Assembly (NCBI GenBank): GCA_002842935.1
Contig: PHEM01000151.1
Span: 1 to 7,327, forward strand
Direction: 5' to 3'
DNA from: Alphaproteobacteria bacterium HGW-Alphaproteobacteria-13
Lineage (GTDB): Bacteria > Pseudomonadota > Alphaproteobacteria > Sphingomonadales > Sphingomonadaceae
DNA length: 7,327 nucleotides
Both the position numbers and the translations under genes were made by a program. A model generated the notes under the pieces. It did no database searches and was not told the origin of the DNA. It saw only the letters and a list, made by a program, of their open reading frames with translations. This document shows, piece by piece, positions 1-6,593 of this stretch (position 1 is the first letter of the stretch; each line of letters begins with the position of its first letter).

Positions 1-470
1 CCCGCCGCCACGGTCGAACTCGCCGATGCCGTCCGGTGGCTAGGCACGACCAGCGCGGCGATGACCATGGCGAGGGGCGTGGCAAGGCCGGTGCCAAAGC
101 CCGTTATCACGCGCGCGGCGACAAGAGCGGCCGTCGATCGCGCCGCGATGGTCAGGCATAGCCCCCCGGCGATCACCAGCAGGGCGAACAGCAGGACCGG
201 CTTTTCCGTGAACCGGCTGACGAGACGATGGACGATCACGGCTCCCAATGCGCCGCCGAGCGCGACGGAAGCGAAGACAAGCCCCAGATCCTCCAGGGGA
301 ATGCCCACATCCCGCATGATGGCGGGCGCGGTGATGCTCATCACGATCGTCGCATAGCCGACCAGGGCCATGACCAGACAGCAGAGGATCAGGACCGGGC
401 GCTCGCCCGGCGACGGGGGCGCTTCCCCCAAGTCGCTCGTGTCAGGCGACGGCACGCGACGAACCGCCAT
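1..470 (-). CDS. MFS transporter, N-terminal part (cut by the window edge)
   Basis: Translating the minus strand from the ATG at 470 gives 156 uninterrupted codons running off the left edge. After a hydrophilic, Pro-rich start come four hydrophobic stretches at about residues 25-46, 62-80, 90-109 and 113-142. This is the first third of a major facilitator superfamily permease, with a TM4 stretch RVITGFGTGLATPLA like that of AAHS-type organic-acid symporters. The TM2-TM3 loop reads VHRLVSRF, where motif A normally has a D-R-x-G-R core. The usual Asp appears to be His81 and the Gly Val84, so motif A is degenerate. The start lies inside the SDR gene (29-nt overlap in another frame), which suggests translational coupling; no strong Shine-Dalgarno site is seen. 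As the last visible gene of the operon it probably moves the pathway's substrate or product across the inner membrane. The family is fairly sure; the substrate is unknown. Confidence 0.8.
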   Translation of the reverse strand, partial: MAVRRVPSPDTSDLGEAPPSPGERPVLILCCLVMALVGYATIVMSITAPAIMRDVGIPLEDLGLVFASVALGGALGAVIVHRLVSRFTEKPVLLFALLVIAGGLCLTIAARSTAALVAARVITGFGTGLATPLAMVIAALVVPSHRTASASSTVAA

Positions 471-1263
471 CGATCCGAATATCGGCGCCCGTCACATAGG
501 AGGCGTGCTCGCTGGCAAGAAAGGCCACGGCCTTGCCGATATCCGCGGGCCGTCCGATCCGGCCGACGGCGTTCGGACGGATTTCCTCCAGATATCGGCG
601 TTCCCACAGGCTGAAATCGCCCGTCCATCCCCGGTTCGCGGCAATGTTGCCGATATGCTTGATCAGTTCGTCGGTCAGGATCGGTCCGGGGCTGACCAGA
701 TTCGCCGTGATGCCGGTTCCGGCGAGGGCATGGGCCAGCGAATAGGTCGCGTTCTTCAGCGCCGCCTTCGCCGCGCCATAGTCGCCCGGCGTGGACGCGG
801 GCGGCTCGTTCGCGGCGATGCTGCCGATATTGATGACGCGGCCCCAGCCATTCTCGCGCATCGCGGGAATGAATAGGCGGGAGACCGCGACAGCCGAAAT
901 CACCGTTTTCGCGAAGGTATCCAGCCACTCGCTATCGGGAATGCCGGTCCACCCCCGCGTTCCGCCGGACATATTGGCAAGTCCGCCGACATTGTTGACG
1001 ACGATATCCACGCGGGCGGCCCGGTCGGCGAGTTGCCGCGCCACGGCGTCGAGCGACGTCGGGTCGGTCACATCGCCTTCCACGAAGTCGACCGGCAGGC
1101 CCTTGCGTTGCAGGTCGGAACTATATCGGGTCCCTCGCTGGGGATCGCGTCCGACGGCGAAGACGGTCACGCCCTCTTCGGCCAGAGCTTCGACGATCCC
1201 GGCGCCCACGCCGCCCGTCCCGCCGGTCACGATCGCCGTTTTTCCGGTGAGTCCTAGATCCAT
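442..1263 (-). CDS. Short-chain dehydrogenase/reductase (SDR), classical type
   Basis: This 273-residue protein has the length and motif order of a classical SDR with a Rossmann fold. It has the cofactor glycine motif TGGTGGVG (13-20), the GDV turn (63-65), NNVGG (90-94, the NNAG equivalent), catalytic Ser148, and Tyr162-Gly-Ala-Ala-Lys166 as the YxxxK pair. The PGP turn follows and IDGG lies near the C-terminus. Arg39 directly after the second beta strand suggests NADP(H) rather than NAD(H), which is an inference. The helix-4 position that usually holds the fourth tetrad residue (Asn, seven after Trp113) appears to be Thr120. No signal peptide is present, so the enzyme is cytoplasmic. It probably interconverts an alcohol and a carbonyl compound. 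The gene starts 24 nt after the hydrolase stop, without a clear ribosome-binding site, and overlaps the MFS gene. The exact substrate cannot be read from sequence. Confidence 0.93.
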   Translation of the reverse strand: MDLGLTGKTAIVTGGTGGVGAGIVEALAEEGVTVFAVGRDPQRGTRYSSDLQRKGLPVDFVEGDVTDPTSLDAVARQLADRAARVDIVVNNVGGLANMSGGTRGWTGIPDSEWLDTFAKTVISAVAVSRLFIPAMRENGWGRVINIGSIAANEPPASTPGDYGAAKAALKNATYSLAHALAGTGITANLVSPGPILTDELIKHIGNIAANRGWTGDFSLWERRYLEEIRPNAVGRIGRPADIGKAVAFLASEHASYVTGADIRIDGGSSRAVA

Positions 1264-1287
1264 GGCGCGGCCGTCATGCGTCGCGGC

Positions 1288-3015
1288 TCAGGACAGGAGC
1301 TGGGCGAGGCGGAGAATCTGCTGCCTGTCGCCCGACGCGCGCACCTCTCCCCGATCGACGGCGGTCCGCCAATCGGTGGATTTCGCATAAAGCGCGACAA
1401 GGGTCTTTCGGGGCAGGTCCACGCTCGCCGCCGGTCGGCACGGATCGGACGATGCGAAGCGGAGCGTGCTCCCGGCGACCTGGAAAAAGCCTTCCGGAGC
1501 GCCGCCGACGGCGACGGCGATGCAGAGATTTTCGCCATCCTTCACATCCTCGGCGCGAAAACGCGTCTTGAACGCGAACAGAAGCGCTGCATTGGACAGT
1601 GATGCCGCGCCTTCGGCCATTCCCGCCACCAGCTGCCGGTCGAGGTTGATGACGCCCTTCGATTCCGCGACTTCCGTCAAGGCGTAATTGCGTTCGTTCA
1701 CGCTCTTCGTCTCCGCGGCGATCGCCAGCAGCGAGTCCTGCCACAGGCTCTTCGCCTCCGCGTCCTCCTTGTTCAGATACAGCAGCGAACGCGCCAGCCG
1801 GGCTGCCCAGCGCGGATTGTCGCGGGTCAGGGCCGCGCGTGCCGCGTCGATGACCGCCGGGCGGCCGCCGGCCAGCTCGACGAGTTCCCCGGCCTCGGTC
1901 ACGCCATCGGCCCGGACGAGATCGAGAAGTTCGCTGTAATAGCCGACACGCTTGGAAATGAGGCCCCGAAGCACCCAGTCGATCGTGTGATAATAGGGTT
2001 GAAGGTCCGGATTGCTGGCCAGATGAGGCGGCAGATGGAAGCCATGGACGATTTCCTCGGCGGATTGCCCCTCCAGCAACCGACGCTCCACCTGATCCAC
2101 CGTATATTCGACAACCTCCCTGTTGGCTTCCAGGGTTTTCCGGGCGTCGTCCTCGCCTCTCAGCAGGCGTCCATGGCCAGGGATCACCACTTGCGGGCGA
2201 AGCGCCAGCGCCGCGGACAGCGTTTCGACGAGCGCACGGGGGTCGCGCCGCGGTTCATATCGCGGCGTTTCGATATAGGGATAGATGCCGCCGACGATGT
2301 CCGCGCTCATCAGCACGCGCCGTTCGGGATACCACACCATCATATTTTCGCTGACGTCGGACCCGCCGGGAATCAGGCGAAGCTTCACGCCGTCGATTTC
2401 AATATCGGTCGGCGCGCCGACCATGATGGTCGGAACGACTTCCCGGCGGACACCGATTTCCGGTATCGGACCGACCGAGGCGCCCGCCGTCTGCTGGCCG
2501 ATTGCCGCCAGCGGGAGTCCCGTCTGCGCGAAATTCCGTCTCTGGATCAGAAGCCGGGTGGGACCTGCATCATATTTGCGCTGCAGGTCGAAATTTGCCG
2601 GCGCATATATCGGAACGTCGGGAACGGCGGACTCCACCGCCAGGCCGCCGCCGCCGGTATGATCCTCGTGATTATGGGTGATGATGATCGCGACGATCGG
2701 TTTGCGGGTGGTGCGCCGCAATTCGGCCAGGGCGTTGGCCAGTCCCGGCTCGAACCAGCCGGTATCCACCAGGATCAGGCCCGTCTTGCCCTCGATGAAG
2801 GTGAAGTTAGAGTAGGAATAGGCAAAGGCCGCCGTCACTCCGGGCGCCACGGTCACCAGTTGCGGCTGGCGGAACTGCTTGTTGAAGTCGAGCAGGTCCT
2901 TGTTGATGAGATTGTCCTGTGTCTGGTCAGCGGGCGCCGCCAAAGCTGCGGCATGCAGGGAAATCGCCGACAATGCGATCAGGGACGATTTCCAGAACAT
3001 TGAATATATTGTCAT
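1288..3015 (-). CDS. Secreted metallo-beta-lactamase-fold hydrolase, alkylsulfatase (SdsA1-like) family
   Basis: This is a 575-residue zinc-type hydrolase. The chosen start (ATG at 3015) has GGAAAG 7 nt upstream and leads into a signal peptide (hydrophobic from about residue 7, likely cut after ALA at 24-26), so the enzyme is periplasmic. The lactamase-B domain spans about 50-285. It carries the metal motif THNHEDH (His114, His116, Asp118, His119), Asp239 in SADIV, and His281 in IPGHG. Residues about 318-452 match the alkylsulfatase dimerisation domain (LPPHL, the LAGG at 381-384, the WAARLA region, then ERNYAL at 441-446). Residues about 455-575 match the SCP2-like C-terminal domain of that family. 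At the positions where SdsA1 has metal-binding Glu280 and Glu299, this protein appears to have Asp220 and Asp239; that alignment is from memory. The GNP-type motif expected near 360 is also missing. The family is secure. Hydrolysis of a sulfate ester is plausible, but the substrate is unproven. Confidence 0.92.
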   Translation of the reverse strand: MTIYSMFWKSSLIALSAISLHAAALAAPADQTQDNLINKDLLDFNKQFRQPQLVTVAPGVTAAFAYSYSNFTFIEGKTGLILVDTGWFEPGLANALAELRRTTRKPIVAIIITHNHEDHTGGGGLAVESAVPDVPIYAPANFDLQRKYDAGPTRLLIQRRNFAQTGLPLAAIGQQTAGASVGPIPEIGVRREVVPTIMVGAPTDIEIDGVKLRLIPGGSDVSENMMVWYPERRVLMSADIVGGIYPYIETPRYEPRRDPRALVETLSAALALRPQVVIPGHGRLLRGEDDARKTLEANREVVEYTVDQVERRLLEGQSAEEIVHGFHLPPHLASNPDLQPYYHTIDWVLRGLISKRVGYYSELLDLVRADGVTEAGELVELAGGRPAVIDAARAALTRDNPRWAARLARSLLYLNKEDAEAKSLWQDSLLAIAAETKSVNERNYALTEVAESKGVINLDRQLVAGMAEGAASLSNAALLFAFKTRFRAEDVKDGENLCIAVAVGGAPEGFFQVAGSTLRFASSDPCRPAASVDLPRKTLVALYAKSTDWRTAVDRGEVRASGDRQQILRLAQLLS

Positions 3016-3052
3016 TTCCACGCTTTCCAGACTTCGGTCGCTTATGGGTTCG

Positions 3053-5440
3053 TCACTTGCCGATCGATACCGAGAATTGCACGCCGACGAACCGGCCGCG
3101 CTCCGCGATGCCCAATATCGAACCCAGCGACGTCGGCAAATGACCATAGAGGCTGGCCGTCATCTTGTTCGTCAGATTCTGGCCGATGAGGGCGATTTCC
3201 CATTGATCCTTGGTGCTGGCAAGCGCCGCTCTGAGATCGAACTTCGCATAGCCTTTCTGCTCGGTCACTGCCTCGGGGATCGACTGGAGATAATAGTCGG
3301 TTCGGAAATGGCTGGTCCCGGCGAGCGAGAATTCGAGATCGTCGTTGATGGGAAGGTCAAGGTTGAAGCCGACCGATCCGCTGAATTTGGGCGCGTCGTC
3401 CCGGCGCGCGCCCGACAGATCTTGCGGGCACGTATAATCGTCCTGCGACGCATAATAATTCTGCAACGCGGAACAGGGGGCGTTGCGGTAGGAGGTGTAT
3501 TTCGCATCGAGATAGGCAAGGTCGGTGTGAAGCGAAAGCCCTCCGCCCAGATCGACGCGGCCAAAGAATTCGGCGCCTCGCGACCGCGATTCCGCGGCAT
3601 TGCCGATGAATGCGACCAAACCGCCGCCCGACGTAAAGACATTCCCGGCGACCTGAAGGTCGTCATAGTCGGCCTGGAACAGCGTGAGATTGGTGGTGAT
3701 CCGACCGTCCAGCCACGTCGCCTTGATGCCGCCCTCAAAGGACTGGACCCGCTCCGGCCCAAAGGTGTCGGCCGCCAGCATCAGATTATAGCCGCCGGCC
3801 TTGAAACCCTTGGTATAGCTCAGATAGGCCATGAAATTATTGCTGGGCTTATAGCGGAAATTAACTGACGGCATCCAGGCGTCGTCCACGCGCCGCCCGT
3901 CCGCGAAATCGGACAGCACCGCGCCGACGGTTGGTGCCAAGGCCGCTTGTCCCGCCGCATTTCCCCGTTCGACCACGATCGCCGGGGTCGTGGACGGATT
4001 GAACATGACCGCGCGGCCCACATAAGGATCGCGCTCGGCCGATTTGCGGATATTGGAATAGCGCAGTCCCGCCGTCACCTCGAACACCGGCGACAATTGA
4101 TAGGTCAGCGTGCCGAATGCCGAGAGCGTTCGGCTTTTCTGATAGGCATCGGCCGCCGAGACGATCAGGTCGGTGGCGGAGAAATCGGGCGTCGCCAGCG
4201 CCCCGAGCGCGGCCTGGAAATAGCCGAGCCGCGTGCCCACGCGCAGCGTGCCGCGATCGAAATAGCCGCCCAGCATATATTGCAGAGGACCGTCATTGTC
4301 CGATTGCAGGCGGATTTCCTGCGAAATCTGCTCATATCTTTCCAGCTGATCGGTCACGACGAGACTGTTTACGCCCAGCGGGCTGAGAACCGGCAGCGGC
4401 ACATTTTCAAAGACGATCGCCGCGTCCGACTTTTGGTACGACGATGTGGATATGAGCTGCGCCCCGCCGAAATCCCATTTCAGTTCGATCGCCCCTTCGT
4501 AAAGATCGGTCGTCGAAATGTCGAAGAATCCGGATGCGTTCCGCCGGTCGAGCTTGTCTTCGACCTTCCCGAGCACATTGATCGAGCGCAGGCATTGGCC
4601 CGCCGCCGGCAGATCCTCCGGCGGGCATTGCAGCGCCTCGACGGCCGACATGCCCTGATTGTCGATCTGCGCATAATCGAACCGACCCGTGGCGGAAAAA
4701 CTGTCCGACGGTTCATAGACGACCGAGGCGCGAAGCTGGTTCGTCTTCTGCTCGCCGCGTCCGTTCAGAAGCGTGTTCCATGTGGGGGAATCCATCCCGT
4801 GGCTGCGCGCGGCAAAGCGAAACGCGAGATCGTCGGAAACCGGCAGGTCGGCGCCTGCCTCGATATTGCGCTCGTTCAGACTGGGCGAATAAAAGGCCAG
4901 GAAGTTCATGCCGGGTTCGCGGCCCGGCTTGCGCGTGGTGATATTCAGGGCGCCCGCGATGGCGTTCGCTCCGAAATATGTCGTCTGCGGTCCCTTCAGA
5001 ATTTCGACGCGCTCGATATCGAACACCGCGATGCGGCTCGACCGGGCGCGCGGCCGATAGATATTGTCGACGAATGTCGCCACGGACTGTTCGAAGCCGG
5101 GGTTGAATCCGGACCCCGCGCCGCGAATATGCAACTGATCGCCCCCCGGTGCGGGCCGGATCACAACCGCGGGCATGCGCGCGGAGATCCCTTCGAGGCC
5201 GCTGAGATTCTGCGCCTGCAAGGCGTCCCCCGAAACGACCGAGACGGAGATCGGGACCGATTGCAGCCGCTCGCCGCGGCGCTGCGCGGTCACCACGATG
5301 TCGTCCGATGACAGCGCCGCGCGTCCGTCCATCGTCTCGTCGGAGGATTTGACAGGCGATGGATCACTGGACTGGGCCTGAACCGGAACGGCAATCGATC
5401 CCATGAAGATCAGCGAAACGCCAGTTAGGAACTGTTTCAT
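3053..5440 (-). CDS. TonB-dependent outer-membrane receptor
   Basis: This 795-residue protein is an energy-coupled outer-membrane transporter. The ATG at 5440 is preferred over one 42 nt upstream because it opens a good signal peptide, with likely cleavage after VQA (20-22). The TonB box is IVVTAQ (48-53). The plug domain follows at about 55-170 and contains RVEILKGPQTTYFG (144-157), the classic sphingomonad-type plug motif. The rest is a beta barrel rich in alternating aromatic strands, including a FKAGGYN-type strand and the late GQNLTNK. Two cysteine pairs (Cys272/Cys283 and Cys656/Cys671) sit in predicted loops and may form disulfides. The protein ends in SIGK instead of the terminal aromatic residue usual for barrels. 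It is the first gene of the operon, 37 nt before the secreted hydrolase, which suggests that it imports that enzyme's substrate. The ligand cannot be inferred from sequence. Confidence 0.95.
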   Translation of the reverse strand: MKQFLTGVSLIFMGSIAVPVQAQSSDPSPVKSSDETMDGRAALSSDDIVVTAQRRGERLQSVPISVSVVSGDALQAQNLSGLEGISARMPAVVIRPAPGGDQLHIRGAGSGFNPGFEQSVATFVDNIYRPRARSSRIAVFDIERVEILKGPQTTYFGANAIAGALNITTRKPGREPGMNFLAFYSPSLNERNIEAGADLPVSDDLAFRFAARSHGMDSPTWNTLLNGRGEQKTNQLRASVVYEPSDSFSATGRFDYAQIDNQGMSAVEALQCPPEDLPAAGQCLRSINVLGKVEDKLDRRNASGFFDISTTDLYEGAIELKWDFGGAQLISTSSYQKSDAAIVFENVPLPVLSPLGVNSLVVTDQLERYEQISQEIRLQSDNDGPLQYMLGGYFDRGTLRVGTRLGYFQAALGALATPDFSATDLIVSAADAYQKSRTLSAFGTLTYQLSPVFEVTAGLRYSNIRKSAERDPYVGRAVMFNPSTTPAIVVERGNAAGQAALAPTVGAVLSDFADGRRVDDAWMPSVNFRYKPSNNFMAYLSYTKGFKAGGYNLMLAADTFGPERVQSFEGGIKATWLDGRITTNLTLFQADYDDLQVAGNVFTSGGGLVAFIGNAAESRSRGAEFFGRVDLGGGLSLHTDLAYLDAKYTSYRNAPCSALQNYYASQDDYTCPQDLSGARRDDAPKFSGSVGFNLDLPINDDLEFSLAGTSHFRTDYYLQSIPEAVTEQKGYAKFDLRAALASTKDQWEIALIGQNLTNKMTASLYGHLPTSLGSILGIAERGRFVGVQFSVSIGK

Positions 5441-5450
5441 TCTTGAGGCA

Positions 5451-5481
5451 CCCCATCCCTGTGGGGACCATGCGGTCCCCA
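5451..5481 (-). promoter_or_regulatory. Leader with two competing hairpins before the receptor gene
   Basis: A perfect hairpin, TGGGGACC-atgc-GGTCCCCA as read on the plus strand, occupies 5462-5481. The block TGGGG at 5462-5466 can instead pair with CCCCA at 5451-5455, so the two structures exclude each other. In the transcript, the second structure would pair away the purine-rich stretch 11-15 nt before the ATG, the only G-rich ribosome-binding candidate there. This could be a translational switch, a DNA operator or a chance effect of base composition. The pairing is visible; any function is inference. Confidence 0.45.
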
Positions 5482-5501
5482 ATTGCTGTTATCGATGGCC
5501 G

Positions 5502-5529
5502 CATATCATGCTCCATCTTCGTTCGTCAA
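5502..5529 (-). promoter_or_regulatory. Candidate sigma70 promoter of the receptor-hydrolase-SDR-MFS operon
   Basis: The minus strand has TTGACG (complement of 5524-5529) as a -35 box, a 16-nt spacer, and GATATG (complement of 5502-5507) as a weak -10 box. Transcription would start near 5495, leaving a leader of about 55 nt that contains the hairpins at 5451-5481. The -35 is a strong match and the -10 is poor, as expected for a promoter that needs an activator. Confidence 0.45.
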
Positions 5530-5534
5530 GATTG

Positions 5535-5555
5535 TCGGACGATTTTATCGTGCGA
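5535..5555. promoter_or_regulatory. 21-bp dyad, candidate operator upstream of the -35 box
   Basis: The core is a perfect inverted repeat, ACGAT-TTT-ATCGT (5539-5551). After a symmetric G/G mismatch it is extended by TCG on the left (5535-5537) and CGA on the right (5553-5555). It ends 5 bp upstream of the candidate -35 box. A dimeric regulator bound here would be placed like an activator. No regulator gene is visible in the window, so the binding protein is unknown. Confidence 0.5.
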
Positions 5556-5650
5556 AATGGCTGGTGCAAGACGGAAGAGCGGCATTTCCGGACGGTTCGA
5601 CATCGCGCCGACCGGAGATGAACTCGCGCAAGAGATGTCCGCGCGCAAAG

Positions 5651-5689
5651 AAAAAGGCCCCGGAACCGCTTGGGTTCCGAGGCCTTTTT
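5651..5689. terminator. Strong hairpin terminator of the rpsF-rpsR-rplI operon (possibly bidirectional)
   Basis: A nearly perfect 17-bp stem (AAAAAGGCC, one C/A mismatch, CGGAACC) closes a 5-nt loop and returns through GGTTCCG and GGCCTTTTT. On the minus strand it lies 25 nt after the rplI stop and ends in a run of five T, as in a Rho-independent terminator. The A run on the opposite side gives a T run on the plus strand too, so the site could work in both directions. It insulates the ribosomal operon from the accessory operon that follows. Confidence 0.9.
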
Positions 5690-5714
5690 CGTCTCGTGCG
5701 AGAGGGAAGGGGGC

Positions 5715-6344
5715 TTAGGCCTCTTCGCCTTCATCCGCGGCGGGCGCTTCCTCGGCCGCGACTTCCGACGGCGGAGTCGCGTCGTCATATTCGTCCTCGC
5801 TGTCGGGTTCCAGCGCGGCGGCGGCGGCTTCGGCTTGTTCTTCCTCGAACATCGCCGCGATCACGTCGATGCCCTGGCTTTGCATTTCGGCTTCGTCCGG
5901 CGAGCGGGCGACGTTGACGCCGACCGTGACCGTGACTTCGGGGTGCAGACGCACCTTGACGTCGAACAGGCCGAGCGACTTGATCGGGCGTTCCAGCTCG
6001 ATCATCGCCTTCGTGATGTTCGCCGCGCCGTCCTCGACCAGCGCGTCGACGATGTCGCGCACCGAGACCGAGCCGTAAAGCTGGCCGGTGTTCGACGCCT
6101 GGCGGATCAGCACGACCTGTTTGCCGTCGATGTCCTTGGCGCGGCCTTCGGCGGCGGTGCGGCGTTCGGCGTTGTCGGCCTCGATCTTCGCGCGGTTCGC
6201 TTCGAACAGCTTGCGGTTGGCGTCGTTCGCGCGCAGCGCCTTGTTGTTCGGGAGCAGGTAATTGCGGGCAAAGCCGTTCTTGACGGTGACGACGTCGCCG
6301 ATACCGCCCAGTTTCTCGATACGTTCGAGCAGGATGATGTCCAT
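5715..6344 (-). CDS. rplI: Large-subunit ribosomal protein bL9
   Basis: This 209-residue protein binds 23S rRNA at the base of the L1 stalk. The N-terminal domain is unmistakable: MDIILLERIEKLGGIGD, then VKNGFARNYLLP. A charged helix follows at about 40-70, then the C-terminal domain with GKQVVLIRQASNTGQLYGSV (74-93) and LHPEVTVTVGV. Bacterial bL9 is usually about 150 residues. Here residues from about 148 form an extra tail of about 60 residues that is rich in Glu, Asp, Ala and Pro and probably disordered. It is the last gene of the operon, 13 nt after the rpsR stop codon, with its Shine-Dalgarno site overlapping that stop. Confidence 0.98.
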   Translation of the reverse strand: MDIILLERIEKLGGIGDVVTVKNGFARNYLLPNNKALRANDANRKLFEANRAKIEADNAERRTAAEGRAKDIDGKQVVLIRQASNTGQLYGSVSVRDIVDALVEDGAANITKAMIELERPIKSLGLFDVKVRLHPEVTVTVGVNVARSPDEAEMQSQGIDVIAAMFEEEQAEAAAAALEPDSEDEYDDATPPSEVAAEEAPAADEGEEA

Positions 6345-6359
6345 CTGTCCGCCCTCCTT
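6345..6359 (-). promoter_or_regulatory. Shine-Dalgarno site of rplI overlapping the rpsR stop codon
   Basis: On the minus strand the rpsR stop TAA is directly continued as AAGGAGGG, a near-perfect anti-16S match, 7 nt before the rplI ATG. Ribosomes finishing rpsR therefore stop on the initiation site of rplI. This supports coupled translation and confirms the chosen start. Confidence 0.85.
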
Positions 6360-6582
6360 ACTTCACGATGTAGGGGAGCAGGCCGATGTGGCGGGCGCGC
6401 TTGATCGCCTTCGCCAGCTCGCGCTGCTTCTTGGTCGACACCGCGGTGATCCGCGACGGGACGATCTTGCCGCGCTCCGACAGATAACCCTGGAGCAGGC
6501 GGACGTCCTTGTAATCGATGACGGGTGCGTCCTTCTGGCTGAAGGGGCAGGTCTTGCGGCGACGGAAAAAGGGTCGTGCCAT
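6358..6582 (-). CDS. rpsR: Small-subunit ribosomal protein bS18
   Basis: This 74-residue protein has the normal length for bS18, which pairs with bS6 on the platform of the 30S subunit. Family landmarks are the basic start ARPFFRRRKTCPF, IDYKDVRLLQGYLSERGKI, VPSRITAVSTKKQRELAKAI, and the end KRARHIGLLPYI. The start ATG at 6582 has AAGGAGAAG just upstream. The gene lies 11 nt after rpsF, the usual order in proteobacteria. Confidence 0.98.
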   Translation of the reverse strand: MARPFFRRRKTCPFSQKDAPVIDYKDVRLLQGYLSERGKIVPSRITAVSTKKQRELAKAIKRARHIGLLPYIVK

Positions 6583-6593
6583 GGTGCTTCTCC

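Noticed and set aside
1987..3003. 338-codon open frame on the plus strand, opposite the hydrolase
   Set aside because: Shadow of the metallo-beta-lactamase-fold gene; no domain, no ribosome-binding site, low-complexity charged composition.
3016..3147. Longer N-terminus for the hydrolase, starting at 3147
   Set aside because: It would overlap the end of the receptor gene and put an Arg-rich stretch before a good signal peptide; the ATG at 3015 has a ribosome-binding site.
2879..3868. 329-codon open frame on the plus strand
   Set aside because: It spans the junction between hydrolase and receptor on the opposite strand and resembles no family; both genes beneath it are secure.
3947..5311. 454-codon open frame on the plus strand, opposite the receptor
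   Set aside because: It is antisense to a clear TonB-dependent receptor, its protein is rich in Arg and Ile with no recognisable domain, and such open frames are common opposite high-GC genes.
5441..5482. Longer N-terminus for the receptor, starting at 5482
   Set aside because: It would precede a normal signal peptide with 14 unrelated residues and lies in the hairpin region; the ATG at 5440 fits the family.
5670..6404. 244-codon open frame on the plus strand opposite rplI
   Set aside because: Antisense to a certain ribosomal protein gene; the repeated Phe/Arg/Asp pattern reflects the codon bias of the other strand.
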